A DNA stretch of 35,776 nucleotides from Candidatus Villigracilis propinquus. GTDB taxonomy: Bacteria; Chloroflexota; Anaerolineae; Anaerolineales; Villigracilaceae. The stretch spans positions 1 to 35,776 of the forward strand of contig JADKDM010000006.1 in the NCBI GenBank assembly GCA_016714565.1. The letters are read 5' to 3'. Positions 17,007 to 25,173 of the stretch are shown here, piece by piece. Under the pieces are notes generated by a model. The model was not told the origin of the DNA and did not search any database. It worked only from the letters and a program-made list of their open reading frames with translations. The position numbers and the translations under genes were made by a program. Each line of letters starts with the position of its first letter. Position 1 is the first letter of the stretch.

Positions 17007-18026
17007 TTATTTTCTTCTAAAGCTCATTTTGATCAACCCGTAAATCCCTTTTACCAACTCAACGCCCGACACGATGATGACAACGATCAAAGCAATGGAG
17101 AAGGAGAGGTCAAAGATTTTCATCAGGAGGTCGCCGTTGACTGAACTTTCGGGAAAGTTCTTGAAAGATTCTGCTGTGAAACCGACAATACCTGGCGTGC
17201 GCAGGATGATGACGGTCAATGCGATGCTGGCCGCTTCGATCAGGATCTTTGCCACGCGGGAAATGGGGGTCCACAGTGCATTGCGCAGCAGGTAAATATC
17301 CAGCACGATCTCAGCGAGAAAAATCGCGTTGATCCACGGCATGAACTTGAAGAACACATCCGAGAACATGGGGATGAAGAATGGTTCGCCTTTTGTGAAG
17401 ATGAATGCGCCCAAAATCTCAGGATACAAATTCAACAAGGCAAGCCCAAGGAAGGTGAAAATGATCTCCGCGATCAACTCGCCTCGCTTTACCGAGTCGG
17501 GGTCAGGCTCGCTTGTGAGAGAGGCCGGGTCCCAATCCTTTTCGTCGTTGAAGCCGCTGATTTCCTTGTCAGGCCAGAACTCTTTCGAGAATGGCGAAAA
17601 CGATAACGACATTGCCAAATGCTGCGATGGCTGCGGAAAGAGCATTGCCCAATCCACCGCCGATGATCTTTACAAAATCCATGCCCATAATGGGGTGTCG
17701 GTAACGGCGCTTATGCCTGCCAGCCCAAGCATCACGCTAACGACTACCGTGATGACGATTTTTAACACAAATAGAAAGAATGGAAATAATCGTGGGCCGA
17801 TCAAATACGGGTGAGGGTTATAAGTGGCCGCCACTTGTTGCGGCGAGCCATATTCCTTCAGCAGTTCGATCTCCATCGCTTCATCGCGCAGCTGACCCGT
17901 GGTGGAGGCGCGGTCTTCGATCATATCTTCCAGCGTGGAGCGCAATTCCTTTTCGATATCCTCGCGCCCTTTCAGAAGCGGCAGATTTTTTCCAACTTCG
18001 GCAACGTAACGATCTATGAGGTTCAT
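17007..18026 (-). CDS. HAAS-domain multi-pass membrane protein, frameshifted
   Basis: The N terminus (MNLIDRYVAEVGKNLP, GREDIEKELRSTLEDMIED, ELLKEYGSPQQVAATYNPHPYLIGP) is an HAAS/DUF1700-type helical domain that commonly accompanies PadR regulators. TM segments follow: LFPFFLFVLKIVITVVVSVMLG, a short pair read across the shift near 17700-17660, IIFTFLGLALLNLY, WINAIFLAEIVLDIYLL, ILIEAASIALTVIIL and IFDLSFSIALIVVIIVSGV, then a basic tail MSFRRK. About 340 residues. Frameshifts near 17690 and 17580 split it. The start at 18026 follows AAGGAAA and lies 14 bases after the PadR stop, so the two form an operon. It is probably the target or sensor controlled by PadR. Confidence 0.82.
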
Positions 18027-18040
18027 GATTTTTCCTTTCC

Positions 18041-18370
18041 TTACGCCAGCATCTTATCCATCACAGACACAATGCCAGCCCATTCCTTTTTCATCTTCGG
18101 GAGGATCTTCTTTCCCTCCGCGCTGATGACGTAATAGCGGCGCGGGCGCGCCTCTTCCAATTTCCAAACCGACTCCAACAGCCCCTGTGCTTCCAACCTG
18201 CGCAGCAACGGATACAACGTCCCCTGATCCACTTCCAGCCCAAGATCGGAGAGTTGTTTCAGCAGGGAGTAGCCGTATTGTTCGGTTCCCAATTGGCTGA
18301 GTGCCGCCAGGGTGATCACCCCGCGCCTCAGTTCCAGTACAACATTTTCGAGCGATTCAGTGTTTGCCAT
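18041..18370 (-). CDS. PadR-family transcriptional regulator
   Basis: Intact 109-residue PadR protein. The winged helix is seen in LRRGVITLAALSQLGTEQYGYSLLKQLSD, LGLEVDQGTLYPLLRRLEAQGLLESVW and EEARPRRYYVISAEGKKIL; a short helical tail for dimer contact follows. G-T-L-Y-P-L-L-x-R-L-E is the recognition-helix signature. It is the first gene of an operon with the HAAS membrane protein. Its own promoter has a perfect palindrome between -35 and -10, suggesting autorepression. AAAGGTTGAG is the ribosome site. Confidence 0.95.
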   Translation of the reverse strand: MANTESLENVVLELRRGVITLAALSQLGTEQYGYSLLKQLSDLGLEVDQGTLYPLLRRLEAQGLLESVWKLEEARPRRYYVISAEGKKILPKMKKEWAGIVSVMDKMLA

Positions 18371-18387
18371 ATCTCAACCTTTATCGC

Positions 18388-18416
18388 ATTATACTGTGTG
18401 GAATACAGTATGTCAA
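18388..18416 (-). promoter_or_regulatory. Consensus sigma-70 promoter with embedded PadR-type operator
   Basis: On the minus strand: TTGACA (18416-18411), 17-base spacer, TATAAT (18393-18388), both exact consensus. The palindrome ATACTGT-GTGGAAT-ACAGTAT (18391-18411 on the plus strand) fills the spacer and clips both boxes. A repressor bound there would block polymerase. It drives padR and the HAAS gene. Confidence 0.85.
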
Positions 18417-18437
18417 GGGAAAAGTATGCGCTCTCCC

Positions 18438-18555
18438 GTCATTGCGAGGGCGCTCTTGTTCTTTGCCCGAAGCAATCTTCTTCATTTTGTTGGAGTGCTC
18501 ACCCATTGCTGGCGCAAGTGTCGTCGCGAAGTGAAAGAACGCTCCTCGCAATGAC
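18438..18555. repeat. 118-bp REP/MITE-like element, copy 2 (reverse)
   Basis: Starts GTCATTGCGAGG and ends CCTCGCAATGAC. Reverse-complemented, it aligns to copy 1 (7310-7427) along most of its length, including GCGACGACACTTGCGCC and AGATTGCTTCG, and is the same 118 bases long. It lies between the PadR promoter and degV. Confidence 0.8.
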
Positions 18556-18580
18556 ATAATCTTTATGTTAAACTTCACCT

Positions 18581-19417
18581 ATGAAAATCGGAATCGTCAC
18601 AGACTCAACCGCAGACCTGCCTGCCTACCTCATCGAACAACACGAGATCCACGTTGTACCGACCATTCTTGTTTTGGAAGGAAAAGAGTACGCAAACAGA
18701 ATCAGCATCACCCGCGAAGAATTTTATAATCGTCTGCCCTCGCTTCAGACTCCGCCGACAACTGCCGCCCCTTCCATTGGAGATTTTGCCACGCCGTATG
18801 AGACTCTGCTCACGAGCGGCTGTGACCATGTCATCTCCATTCACGCTGCCAGCCAATTGACAACCATCGTCAATGTGGCGCGCCAGGCAGCAAAAGAATT
18901 TCCCGACAAAGTCACCTGCATAGACAGCGGCTCCCTTTCTTTGGGAATCGGATTCCAAGTGTTGGCCGCTGCTGAAGAAACAGAAGCAGGCTTACGGTCC
19001 GCATTGGATGCGATTGATTCCGCGAGAAAGAGATTGCAAGTCTCCGCCGCGCTGGATACGATGGAATATCTCAAGCGCAGCGGACGAGTCCCGGGCGTGG
19101 TGGCTGCACTCGGGGGAATCCTATCCATCAAACCGATGATCGAGTTGAAAGATGGGGAAGTGAAACCCTTTGGTGCGGTTCGCACTACGAAGCAGGCGGA
19201 TGAACGCATGTTGAAGTTCCTGCTCGAATTTGGCGATATGGAACGCCTCGCCATTTTACATACCAACGCCGAGCCGCGCGCCAAACAATTGCTGAATGAA
19301 TTGATGAGCCGCGTCCGAAAATCCATCCCCCGTGATATTTTGTTCGTGAATGTCACTGCCGTGATCGGCACGCACTTGGGGCCAAATGGCATCGGCTTCG
19401 CGGCAGTTAGAAAATAA
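18581..19417 (+). CDS. fakB: DegV/FakB fatty-acid-binding protein
   Basis: Intact 278-residue DegV-family protein. These bind a single fatty acid and present it to FakA for phosphorylation. The start MKIGIVTDSTADLPAYLIEQ carries the typical T-D-S-T-A-D motif. Then IHVVPTILVLEGKEY, TTAAPSIGDFATPYE, HVISIHAASQLTTIVNVAR, VTCIDSGSLSLGIGFQVLAAA, LKRSGRVPGVVAALGGILSIKPMIELKDG, and the end IGTHLGPNGIGFAAV, in family order. fakA lies 1.6 kb upstream, which supports the pairing; DegV proteins occur in several copies, so the numbering of this one is open. Its stop directly abuts the stop of the convergent lacI-type gene. Confidence 0.9.
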   Translation: MKIGIVTDSTADLPAYLIEQHEIHVVPTILVLEGKEYANRISITREEFYNRLPSLQTPPTTAAPSIGDFATPYETLLTSGCDHVISIHAASQLTTIVNVARQAAKEFPDKVTCIDSGSLSLGIGFQVLAAAEETEAGLRSALDAIDSARKRLQVSAALDTMEYLKRSGRVPGVVAALGGILSIKPMIELKDGEVKPFGAVRTTKQADERMLKFLLEFGDMERLAILHTNAEPRAKQLLNELMSRVRKSIPRDILFVNVTAVIGTHLGPNGIGFAAVRK

Positions 19418-20404
19418 TTACTTCTTTTTGCTGGAGCCCTTTACCAGCAAAGTCCCGTTTAGAATGACAGTCTTCGGCGAACGGGACGGTTCCTGAATGC
19501 GCTGGAACAGCAGTTCCGTAGCGGTGCGCCCGATCTCTTCGGTGGGCTGCGCCATAACGGTGATGGGTGGGTCAACCAATTCACCCCATGTGGTTTCATC
19601 GAACCCGACCAATCCCATTTCATTTGGAACGGATATTTTTTTATCGCGCAAGGCTTGCAGCGCACCCGCCATCAACAAGCTGTTGCTGGTGAGGATCGCA
19701 TCGGGGCGGTTGGTGCTGTCCAATAACGCAATTGTTGCGTCATAGCCTTGTTGGATTCTGGGAGGGATAAAATGCGCGGCAACGGGCTTGAGTTGAAAAT
19801 CCTCAAGCGCTTTTTGAAATCCGAGGCTGCGTTCCTGGCCTGTGGTACTTACATCCCCGAACAGACCCGCCAATTTGCGGTATCCATTATCGAGCAGGTG
19901 CTTCGTCAATTCATACGCCGCAGAGACGTTATCCAGCAGAACCATATCGGTCCCTTTACTTTCGAGGGCGCGGTCGATGATGACGAATGGCATCCTTGTA
20001 TCGTAGGAATTGAAGGAGGCGCTGAATTGCTGGGTGGGGGAGAAGATCACGCCTGCCACGTTTTCATCGTATAAAAGATTGAGGTAGAGTTCTTCCTTCT
20101 CGGGGTTTTCATCTGTGTTGCACATCAGCACGGAATAGCCCTGCTCATAGGCGGCATCTTCCACCGCGCGGCCAATGGCGGTGAAGAACGGGTTTCTGAT
20201 GTCGGAAACCACCAGCCCGATCTTCGTGCTTTTTTGTGCGCGCAAACTTCGGGCGATCAGGTTGGGGCGGTAATTTAGCTTGGCAACGGCTTCGAGCACA
20301 CGCTTGCGGGTTTCCGCCTTGATGGGGGCATTGTTCGCAAGCACACGTGAGACTGTTGCAGTGGATACACCTGCAGCCTTGGCAACATCTTTGATACTGG
20401 TCAT
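19418..20404 (-). CDS. LacI-family transcriptional regulator
   Basis: Intact, about 328 residues from ATG 20404. The HTH is textbook: TSIKDVAKAAGVSTATVSRVLANNAPIKAETRKRV, with hinge LNYRPNLIARSLRAQ. The periplasmic-binding-like effector domain runs from STKIGLVVSDIRNPFFTAIGRAVEDAA, through GVIFSPTQ, FVIIDRAL, RKLAGLFGD, DAILTSNSLLMAGAL and MGLVGFDETTWGELVDPPIT to ILNGTLLVKGSSKKK. Such regulators usually sense a sugar, but no transporter or catabolic gene is adjacent, so the ligand is unknown. Upstream codons are open to 20500, yet the HTH start M-T-S-I-K-D-V-A fixes 20404. Confidence 0.94.
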   Translation of the reverse strand: MTSIKDVAKAAGVSTATVSRVLANNAPIKAETRKRVLEAVAKLNYRPNLIARSLRAQKSTKIGLVVSDIRNPFFTAIGRAVEDAAYEQGYSVLMCNTDENPEKEELYLNLLYDENVAGVIFSPTQQFSASFNSYDTRMPFVIIDRALESKGTDMVLLDNVSAAYELTKHLLDNGYRKLAGLFGDVSTTGQERSLGFQKALEDFQLKPVAAHFIPPRIQQGYDATIALLDSTNRPDAILTSNSLLMAGALQALRDKKISVPNEMGLVGFDETTWGELVDPPITVMAQPTEEIGRTATELLFQRIQEPSRSPKTVILNGTLLVKGSSKKK

Positions 20405-20438
20405 AACCAAATTATACCTTTGTGAAAGTCTCATGTAG

Positions 20439-20457
20439 GTCAGGCTTTCAGCCTGAC
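20439..20457. repeat. Small hairpin upstream of the lacI-type gene
   Basis: GTCAGGC (20439-20445), TTTCA, GCCTGAC (20451-20457). An exact 7-base stem about 35 bases upstream of the regulator start; it could be an operator or part of the leader. Confidence 0.45.
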
Positions 20458-20636
20458 GTTCTCTGGAATTATGAGGTTTGGCGGGTTTGTAACACGCCAA
20501 ACAAATGCTTGTATAAAAGATCTAATCAAAAATTCGCGACTTTCGCTTTTTCGCGTAATTAGTGTTAAGGTTTTTCAACCTTGAGAAAACCATGTTTTCC
20601 CTCCCATAAAACGGATTTCCTCATCCCTCCCCATGA

Positions 20637-20642
20637 TAAAAT
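20637..20642 (+). promoter_or_regulatory. -10 element just before recG ATG, possible leaderless start
   Basis: TAAAAT ends 6 bases before ATG 20649 with no ribosome site in between. The -35 is not clear. Confidence 0.35.
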
Positions 20643-20648
20643 TGAATA

Positions 20649-23225
20649 ATGCAACCATCTCTGGAAAAACTTCGTAAATTTTTTCGCCTCGAACATGAGA
20701 ATAAATATCAAAATACCGCCATCATTGGCGGACTTGCCAAAATGCTGGATTATTGGGAAGGGGAAGCCCGCGCAGATGGCATCACCGAAGAGGTGATTCA
20801 GGCCGTAGTATCGCGTTTACGCTCCTACGAAAAGATCAGCCCCGATGGGCGGGCCGAATCGCTCAAGGGATTATGGAAACGTATCGGCGATACCTATCCC
20901 GAAGCTGGGCAAAAGCCAAAGCAGGCTCAGCCGCAACAAACACAGCAACAACCGCGTCCACAACAGCAGCAGCAGCGCCAGCAAACCCCGCCGCCTGTAC
21001 AGGAAGAAAAGCCTGAAGGTCAGCAATCACAGCAACCACGCCCTGCTCCGCAGCCGCAACAATCCCAACCGCAACAACAGCAGCGCCAGCAAGCACCGCG
21101 CCAGAATCCGCCGCCACGCTCCGAGGCAGTGGTGGGTGCAAAGCATAGCCAAACGCCTGCCGCATTGAGTGCCGCGTTGACTGTGTTGCAAGGCGTTGGC
21201 CCGCGCAATGCTGAGTCACTTGAAAAGCTGGGACTGCAAACCCTCGGCGACATGCTGTATTACTTCCCGCGCCGTTATGAAGATTACAGCCAGCTCAAAC
21301 CCATTCAATCGTTGATGTACAACGATGTGGTCACAGTGCTTGGAACTGTGCAAAGCGTACACACCCGTCCCATTCGCGGTGGTAAATCTTCCGTCATTGA
21401 AGTCATCATTGGTGATGGCACGGGTTCATTGCGTATTTCTTATTTCAACCAGCCGTGGTTGTCGAACCGTTTCAAAGAAGGAGATGCGATCTCTGTCTCT
21501 GGCAAGATTGATCAATATCTTGGCCGCCTCGTGATGAACAGCCCAGATTGGGAGCCTGTTGAAGTTGAGAACCTGCATACCAATCGCATCGTTCCCATCT
21601 ATTCGCTGACCGAGCGCATCACTCAAAAGTGGCTGCGTGGACAAATGAACAGCGTCATCACCTATTGGGCGCCCGCCGTTGTGGATGCGCTTCCCGAAAC
21701 CATTCGCCGCGCCGCGCAGCTTGTTTCACTTGGCGAGGCGCTCACTCAAGTTCACTTCCCTGATTCGCAGGCACGCCTCAAACTTGCGCGTGAACGTCTT
21801 GGATTTGACGAGATCTTCTACCTGCAAATGGGAGTGATGCGCCAGAAGCGGGATTGGAAATCGGTGGATGGTCGCCGCTTCCCTGTCTCGGACGAGTGGC
21901 TGGTTGCCCGTCTAGGGACATTGCCCTTCACCCTGACATCTGCCCAGTTAACCTCCCTCGATGACATTCGCAAAGACCTGGACTCTGGCAAACCCATGAA
22001 CAGACTCGTGCAAGGCGATGTAGGTTCGGGTAAGACAGTCGTTGCAGCGTTGGGTGCGAACATTGTTATCAGTGGGGGAGCGCAGGCTGCGATCATGGCG
22101 CCGACTTCCATTTTGGCGGAGCAGCATTATCGCAACTTCATCAACCTGCTGGCAGGGGATGGCGGCACAATGTCACAGAGTGAGATCCGCTTGTTGGTGG
22201 GCAACACAACTGAAAGTGAGAAAGAAGCGATCCGTCAGGGTTTGCAGGACGGCTCGATCAAAATCGTCATTGGCACGCACGCGGTCATCGAACCGGATGT
22301 CCTCTTCAAAGATCTGCAATTTGTAGTGATTGATGAACAGCACCGCTTTGGTGTGGAACAGCGCGCTGAACTGCGCAGCAAAGGCACGAACCCGCATTTG
22401 CTGGTGATGACGGCGACACCGATCCCGCGCTCGCTGGCGTTGACGGTGTTTGGCGACCTCGATATTTCTGTGATCGATGTGATGCCTGAAGGGCGGCAGC
22501 CGATCACGACGTTCGTGCTGCGTCCGCAGGAACGCGAACGCGCTTATACATTGATCCGTGGGCAGGTGAAGAACGGCAATCAGGCTTTCATTGTGTATCC
22601 GCTGATCGATGAAAGTGAAAAGATCGATGCGCGCGCCGCAGTGGATGATTTTGAAACGCTCTCGAAACAGGTGTATCCTGATTTGAAACTTGGCTTGCTG
22701 CACGGACGCATGAAGCCTGCCGAAAAAGACGAAGTGATGTTGAAGTTCCGCGATAAGGAATTTGACATTTTGGTTTCAACCACAGTCATCGAAGTAGGCG
22801 TGGATGTGCCGAACTCGACCGTGATGTTGATCGAAGGCGCGGACAGATTTGGCCTCGCGCAGCTCCATCAATTGCGTGGACGTGTGGGACGCGGCTCGGT
22901 GCAGTCCACTTGTTTGCTGATCCCCACCCGCGAAGATGCCACCGAGAATGAACGCCTGCAAGCGATGGCTACTACCAACAGCGGCTTTGAACTCGCCGAC
23001 CTCGACTTGAAATTGCGCGGCCCCGGAGAATTTTTGGGAACGCGTCAGGCGGGGTATGCCACTACCTTGAAGATGGCGAGCATCACCGATGTGAAATTAA
23101 TTGAAAAAGCCCGCGAACAGGCGCAAGCCTTGTTCGAGCGCGACCCTGAATTAAGTCAACCTGAACATGCCTTGCTTGCCGAAGCCTTTGAACGCTTCTG
23201 GACAGGCAAAGGGGATGTATCTTAA
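20649..23225 (+). CDS. recG: ATP-dependent DNA helicase RecG with Gln/Pro-rich insert
   Basis: Intact, 858 residues. RecG remodels stalled forks and branch-migrates Holliday junctions. An N-terminal helical part (1-85) is followed by a Gln/Pro-rich low-complexity linker (about 88-158). The wedge domain follows (VLQGVGPRNAESLEKLGL, YYFPRRYEDYSQL, VHTRPIRGGKSSVIEV, LRISYFNQPWLSNRFKEGDAISVSGK), then the helicase motor: QGDVGSGKTVVAALGA (Walker A, about 454-469), MAPTSILAEQHYRNF, VIDEQHRFGVEQR (DEQH box, about 560), VMTATPIPRSLALTVFGDLD, LLHGRMKPAEKDEVM, STTVIEVGVDVPNS, LHQLRGRVGRG and LKLRGPGEFLGTRQAG. Normal RecG is about 700 residues; most of the extra length lies in the N-terminal part and linker. 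Confidence 0.97.
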   Translation: MQPSLEKLRKFFRLEHENKYQNTAIIGGLAKMLDYWEGEARADGITEEVIQAVVSRLRSYEKISPDGRAESLKGLWKRIGDTYPEAGQKPKQAQPQQTQQQPRPQQQQQRQQTPPPVQEEKPEGQQSQQPRPAPQPQQSQPQQQQRQQAPRQNPPPRSEAVVGAKHSQTPAALSAALTVLQGVGPRNAESLEKLGLQTLGDMLYYFPRRYEDYSQLKPIQSLMYNDVVTVLGTVQSVHTRPIRGGKSSVIEVIIGDGTGSLRISYFNQPWLSNRFKEGDAISVSGKIDQYLGRLVMNSPDWEPVEVENLHTNRIVPIYSLTERITQKWLRGQMNSVITYWAPAVVDALPETIRRAAQLVSLGEALTQVHFPDSQARLKLARERLGFDEIFYLQMGVMRQKRDWKSVDGRRFPVSDEWLVARLGTLPFTLTSAQLTSLDDIRKDLDSGKPMNRLVQGDVGSGKTVVAALGANIVISGGAQAAIMAPTSILAEQHYRNFINLLAGDGGTMSQSEIRLLVGNTTESEKEAIRQGLQDGSIKIVIGTHAVIEPDVLFKDLQFVVIDEQHRFGVEQRAELRSKGTNPHLLVMTATPIPRSLALTVFGDLDISVIDVMPEGRQPITTFVLRPQERERAYTLIRGQVKNGNQAFIVYPLIDESEKIDARAAVDDFETLSKQVYPDLKLGLLHGRMKPAEKDEVMLKFRDKEFDILVSTTVIEVGVDVPNSTVMLIEGADRFGLAQLHQLRGRVGRGSVQSTCLLIPTREDATENERLQAMATTNSGFELADLDLKLRGPGEFLGTRQAGYATTLKMASITDVKLIEKAREQAQALFERDPELSQPEHALLAEAFERFWTGKGDVS

Positions 23226-23228
23226 ACA

Positions 23229-23300
23229 CAAAGGACACGAAGTACACAAAGTTTTTAAGGCTTCCAACCTTAGTGACCTTTGTGCCCTTCGTGGTTAAAG
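23229..23300. repeat. Imperfect inverted repeat between recG and coaD
   Basis: CACGAAGTACACAAAGT pairs with ACCTTTGTGCCCTTCGTGG (the latter around 23276-23294) over two blocks with a 2-base bulge. It may end the recG transcript. It has the look of a dispersed intergenic repeat, though only one copy lies in this window. Confidence 0.55.
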
Positions 23301-23310
23301 GTTTTGAAAA

Positions 23311-23829
23311 ATGGTAAGAGCTTTATTCCCCGGCACGTTTGACCCGATCCACTACGGCCACATGGATATTGCCAATCGTGCATCCAAGTTGTTCGATGAA
23401 GTTGTGATGGCTGTGTATGACAAGCCGTTGAAGTCGTTGATGTTTGCGCCAGAAGAACGTATTTCTCTGGTGAACGAAGCATTCAAAGGCAACCCCAAAG
23501 TTAAAGTGACGGGGTACAGTGGGTTGACGATCCAATTCGCACAGCAGATCGATGCGCAGGTGATCGTGCGTGGCTTGCGCGTGTTCTCCGATTTTGAGTT
23601 TGAGTTCCGCATGGCGTTGGCGAATCAACGTCTTGCGAAAGATGCAGTCGAGACCATTGCGCTCATCACCGCCGAGCAGCATACATTCCTGTCATCGTCC
23701 ACAGTGCGCGAGATCGTCACACTGGGCGGCGATGTCTCCAGCATGGTCCCGTCCTTTGTGGAGAAAGCCCTCAAGGAAAAAGTAATTAACATGGGAGAGC
23801 AATCTCCGCCCAATGCTTTACGGGATTAA
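23311..23829 (+). CDS. coaD: Phosphopantetheine adenylyltransferase
   Basis: Intact, 172 residues. Transfers AMP from ATP to 4'-phosphopantetheine to give dephospho-CoA, the fourth step of CoA synthesis. MVRALFPGTFDPIHYGHMDIANRAS carries the T/HxGH nucleotidyltransferase motif, VVMAVYDKP and FAPEERISLVNEAF follow, and VIVRGLRVFSDFEFEFRMALANQRL and AEQHTFLSSSTVREIVTLGGDVSSMVP complete the family pattern. No strong ribosome site precedes ATG 23311. It lies 85 bases after recG, a neighbourhood seen in other Gram-positive-like genomes. Confidence 0.96.
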   Translation: MVRALFPGTFDPIHYGHMDIANRASKLFDEVVMAVYDKPLKSLMFAPEERISLVNEAFKGNPKVKVTGYSGLTIQFAQQIDAQVIVRGLRVFSDFEFEFRMALANQRLAKDAVETIALITAEQHTFLSSSTVREIVTLGGDVSSMVPSFVEKALKEKVINMGEQSPPNALRD

Positions 23830-23866
23830 ATTGTGCTAGAATCACTTTACCTACGGAGCAAAAACT

Positions 23867-24352
23867 ATGGACATTCTGCAACTTATTGACCGATTGGAAG
23901 AACTCTTCAACGACGCGAAGGCCGTGCCTTTCACGCACAACGTCATCGTGGATGAAGACAAAATGCTGGAACTGATCGACCAGATGCGAATTGCCATTCC
24001 CGAAGAAGTGAAAAAGGCGCAGCAGGTTGTAGCCCAGCGGGATCGTGTGATGGCGCAGGCGCAGGAAGAAGCCAACCGCACCCTGCAGATCTCGCGCGAC
24101 AAGGCAGACCAGCTCGTCCAAAAGGATATGATCGTGCAGGAAGCCCAGCGCCGTGCCGACCAGATCGTCAGCCAGGCACGCGGCGAGGCCGAAGCTACAC
24201 GTGTGGACGCTGATAATTATGTGATTGATACGCTCATGCAATTACAGGATCAGATATCAAAGTTAAGTGGGCAGGTCAGTAACGGCATTCGCATGGTGCA
24301 GGAAGACCAGATGCGAAAAGCAGGCACATCCGTTACGGATCAGGCAGAATAA
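23867..24352 (+). CDS. DivIVA-like coiled-coil protein
   Basis: Intact, 161 residues. The head MDILQLIDRLEELFNDAKAVPFTHNVIVDEDKMLELIDQMRIAIPEEVKKA is followed by a long Gln/Glu/Arg-rich coiled coil (about 50-115: QRDRVMAQAQEEANRTLQIS, QEAQRRADQIVSQARGEAEATR) and a short helical tail. It resembles the small ATP-synthase-b/DivIVA-like proteins found downstream of coaD in Chloroflexota. The function is not known; a role in envelope or cell-pole organisation is a guess from the coiled coil. CGGAGC is 7 bases upstream of the ATG. Confidence 0.8.
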   Translation: MDILQLIDRLEELFNDAKAVPFTHNVIVDEDKMLELIDQMRIAIPEEVKKAQQVVAQRDRVMAQAQEEANRTLQISRDKADQLVQKDMIVQEAQRRADQIVSQARGEAEATRVDADNYVIDTLMQLQDQISKLSGQVSNGIRMVQEDQMRKAGTSVTDQAE

Positions 24353-24362
24353 TAAAACAAAC

Positions 24363-24394
24363 ATCCCCGTCAATTTGGCGGGGATTTCTGTTTT
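24363..24394 (+). terminator. Intrinsic terminator
   Basis: ATCCCCG (24363-24369) pairs with CGGGGAT (24379-24385) across a 9-base loop, followed by TTCTGTTTT. It ends the coaD/DivIVA-like unit. Confidence 0.8.
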
Positions 24395-24428
24395 AATGAT
24401 CGTATTCCCCAAAATGCACGAACCGATC

Positions 24429-25114
24429 TCAGGCGCTTCGCCCTTGGACCGTCAGTCTGCCAGCCCTTTCCCAAACATTCGCCACGCTGATGCATAGCCC
24501 CGCTCCCACAAGCAACAACCCAACCCCGATCACCGTCATGGACGTGTTGAACGCGTCTGCATAATTGACACCGCCCCAGGTGTGGGTGGAGCCCATCGTG
24601 TATTGGATGGTGAGAGTCATCAGTCCCAGCATGATGGTTGCAGCGCCGCCCGCAGGCAGATTGCTTTTTGTATTGCCTTTGCCGAAATCCACTCCCTGCC
24701 AGATGAAAGGAATGCGCAGGATGAGGAAGACTGCCAGTGTGAGAACCGTGGTGTACACCACCGCATCTACAGGCATGGATTTTCCTCGCAGCATCTGCGA
24801 CATGTAAATGTGAATCCCGCCGATGAGTACGCCTGCGATCAACGCTTGCAAACTCATCAAATAGGAATCGCTTGTGCCTTTCACGAGTTTAATGGTTGCC
24901 CAAATTCCCCAAGTCCGATGGCGATCCCTGCAATGACAAAGAGAATGTACAACCATTGGAAGGAGGCCAGCGCCGTCATGGATCTGTATTTGGTTGGGAA
25001 GAGTGCCGCACAGGTGGTTCCGATGCCGCCAAGCAAGGTGAACCCGCCCGTGAGTCCCATCAGCAGGATGCCGATGAAACGAAGGAATTTTGCGAAGAAG
25101 CTGTTTGTAGACAT
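24429..25114 (-). CDS. Multi-pass membrane protein, frameshifted
   Basis: I do not recognise this family. From 25114 the frame gives MSTNSFFAKFLRFIGILLMG, LTGGFTLLGGIGTTCAALFPTKYRSMTALASFQWLYILFVIAGIAIGLG. After a shift near 24910 it continues WATIKLVKGTSDSYLMSLQALIAGVLIGGIHIYMSQMLRGKSMPVDAVVYTTVLTLAVFLILRIPFIW, then TIMLGLMTLTIQYTMGST and TSMTVIGVGLLLVGAGLCISVANVW. About 228 residues with six or seven TM segments. The start has AAAAGGAGTCT upstream. It is the last gene of the block that includes ctaB and the GHxH membrane protein, and probably works with them. Confidence 0.65.
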
Positions 25115-25139
25115 GTGAGACTCCTTTTCAAAAAATAAA

Positions 25140-25165
25140 CCCTAAAGGTTTTGAAACCTTTAGGG
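25140..25165. repeat. Perfect inverted repeat, CCCTAAAGG family
   Basis: CCCTAAAGGTTT (25140-25151), TG, AAACCTTTAGGG (25154-25165). It shares its core with 6775-6807. It separates two membrane protein genes of the minus-strand block. Confidence 0.75.
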
Positions 25166-25173
25166 CTGGTGTG

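Noticed and set aside
20863..21219. Antisense open frame of 118 codons, Ala/Val-rich
   Set aside because: It is the antisense shadow of the Gln/Pro-rich recG linker; low-complexity DNA keeps the opposite frame open.
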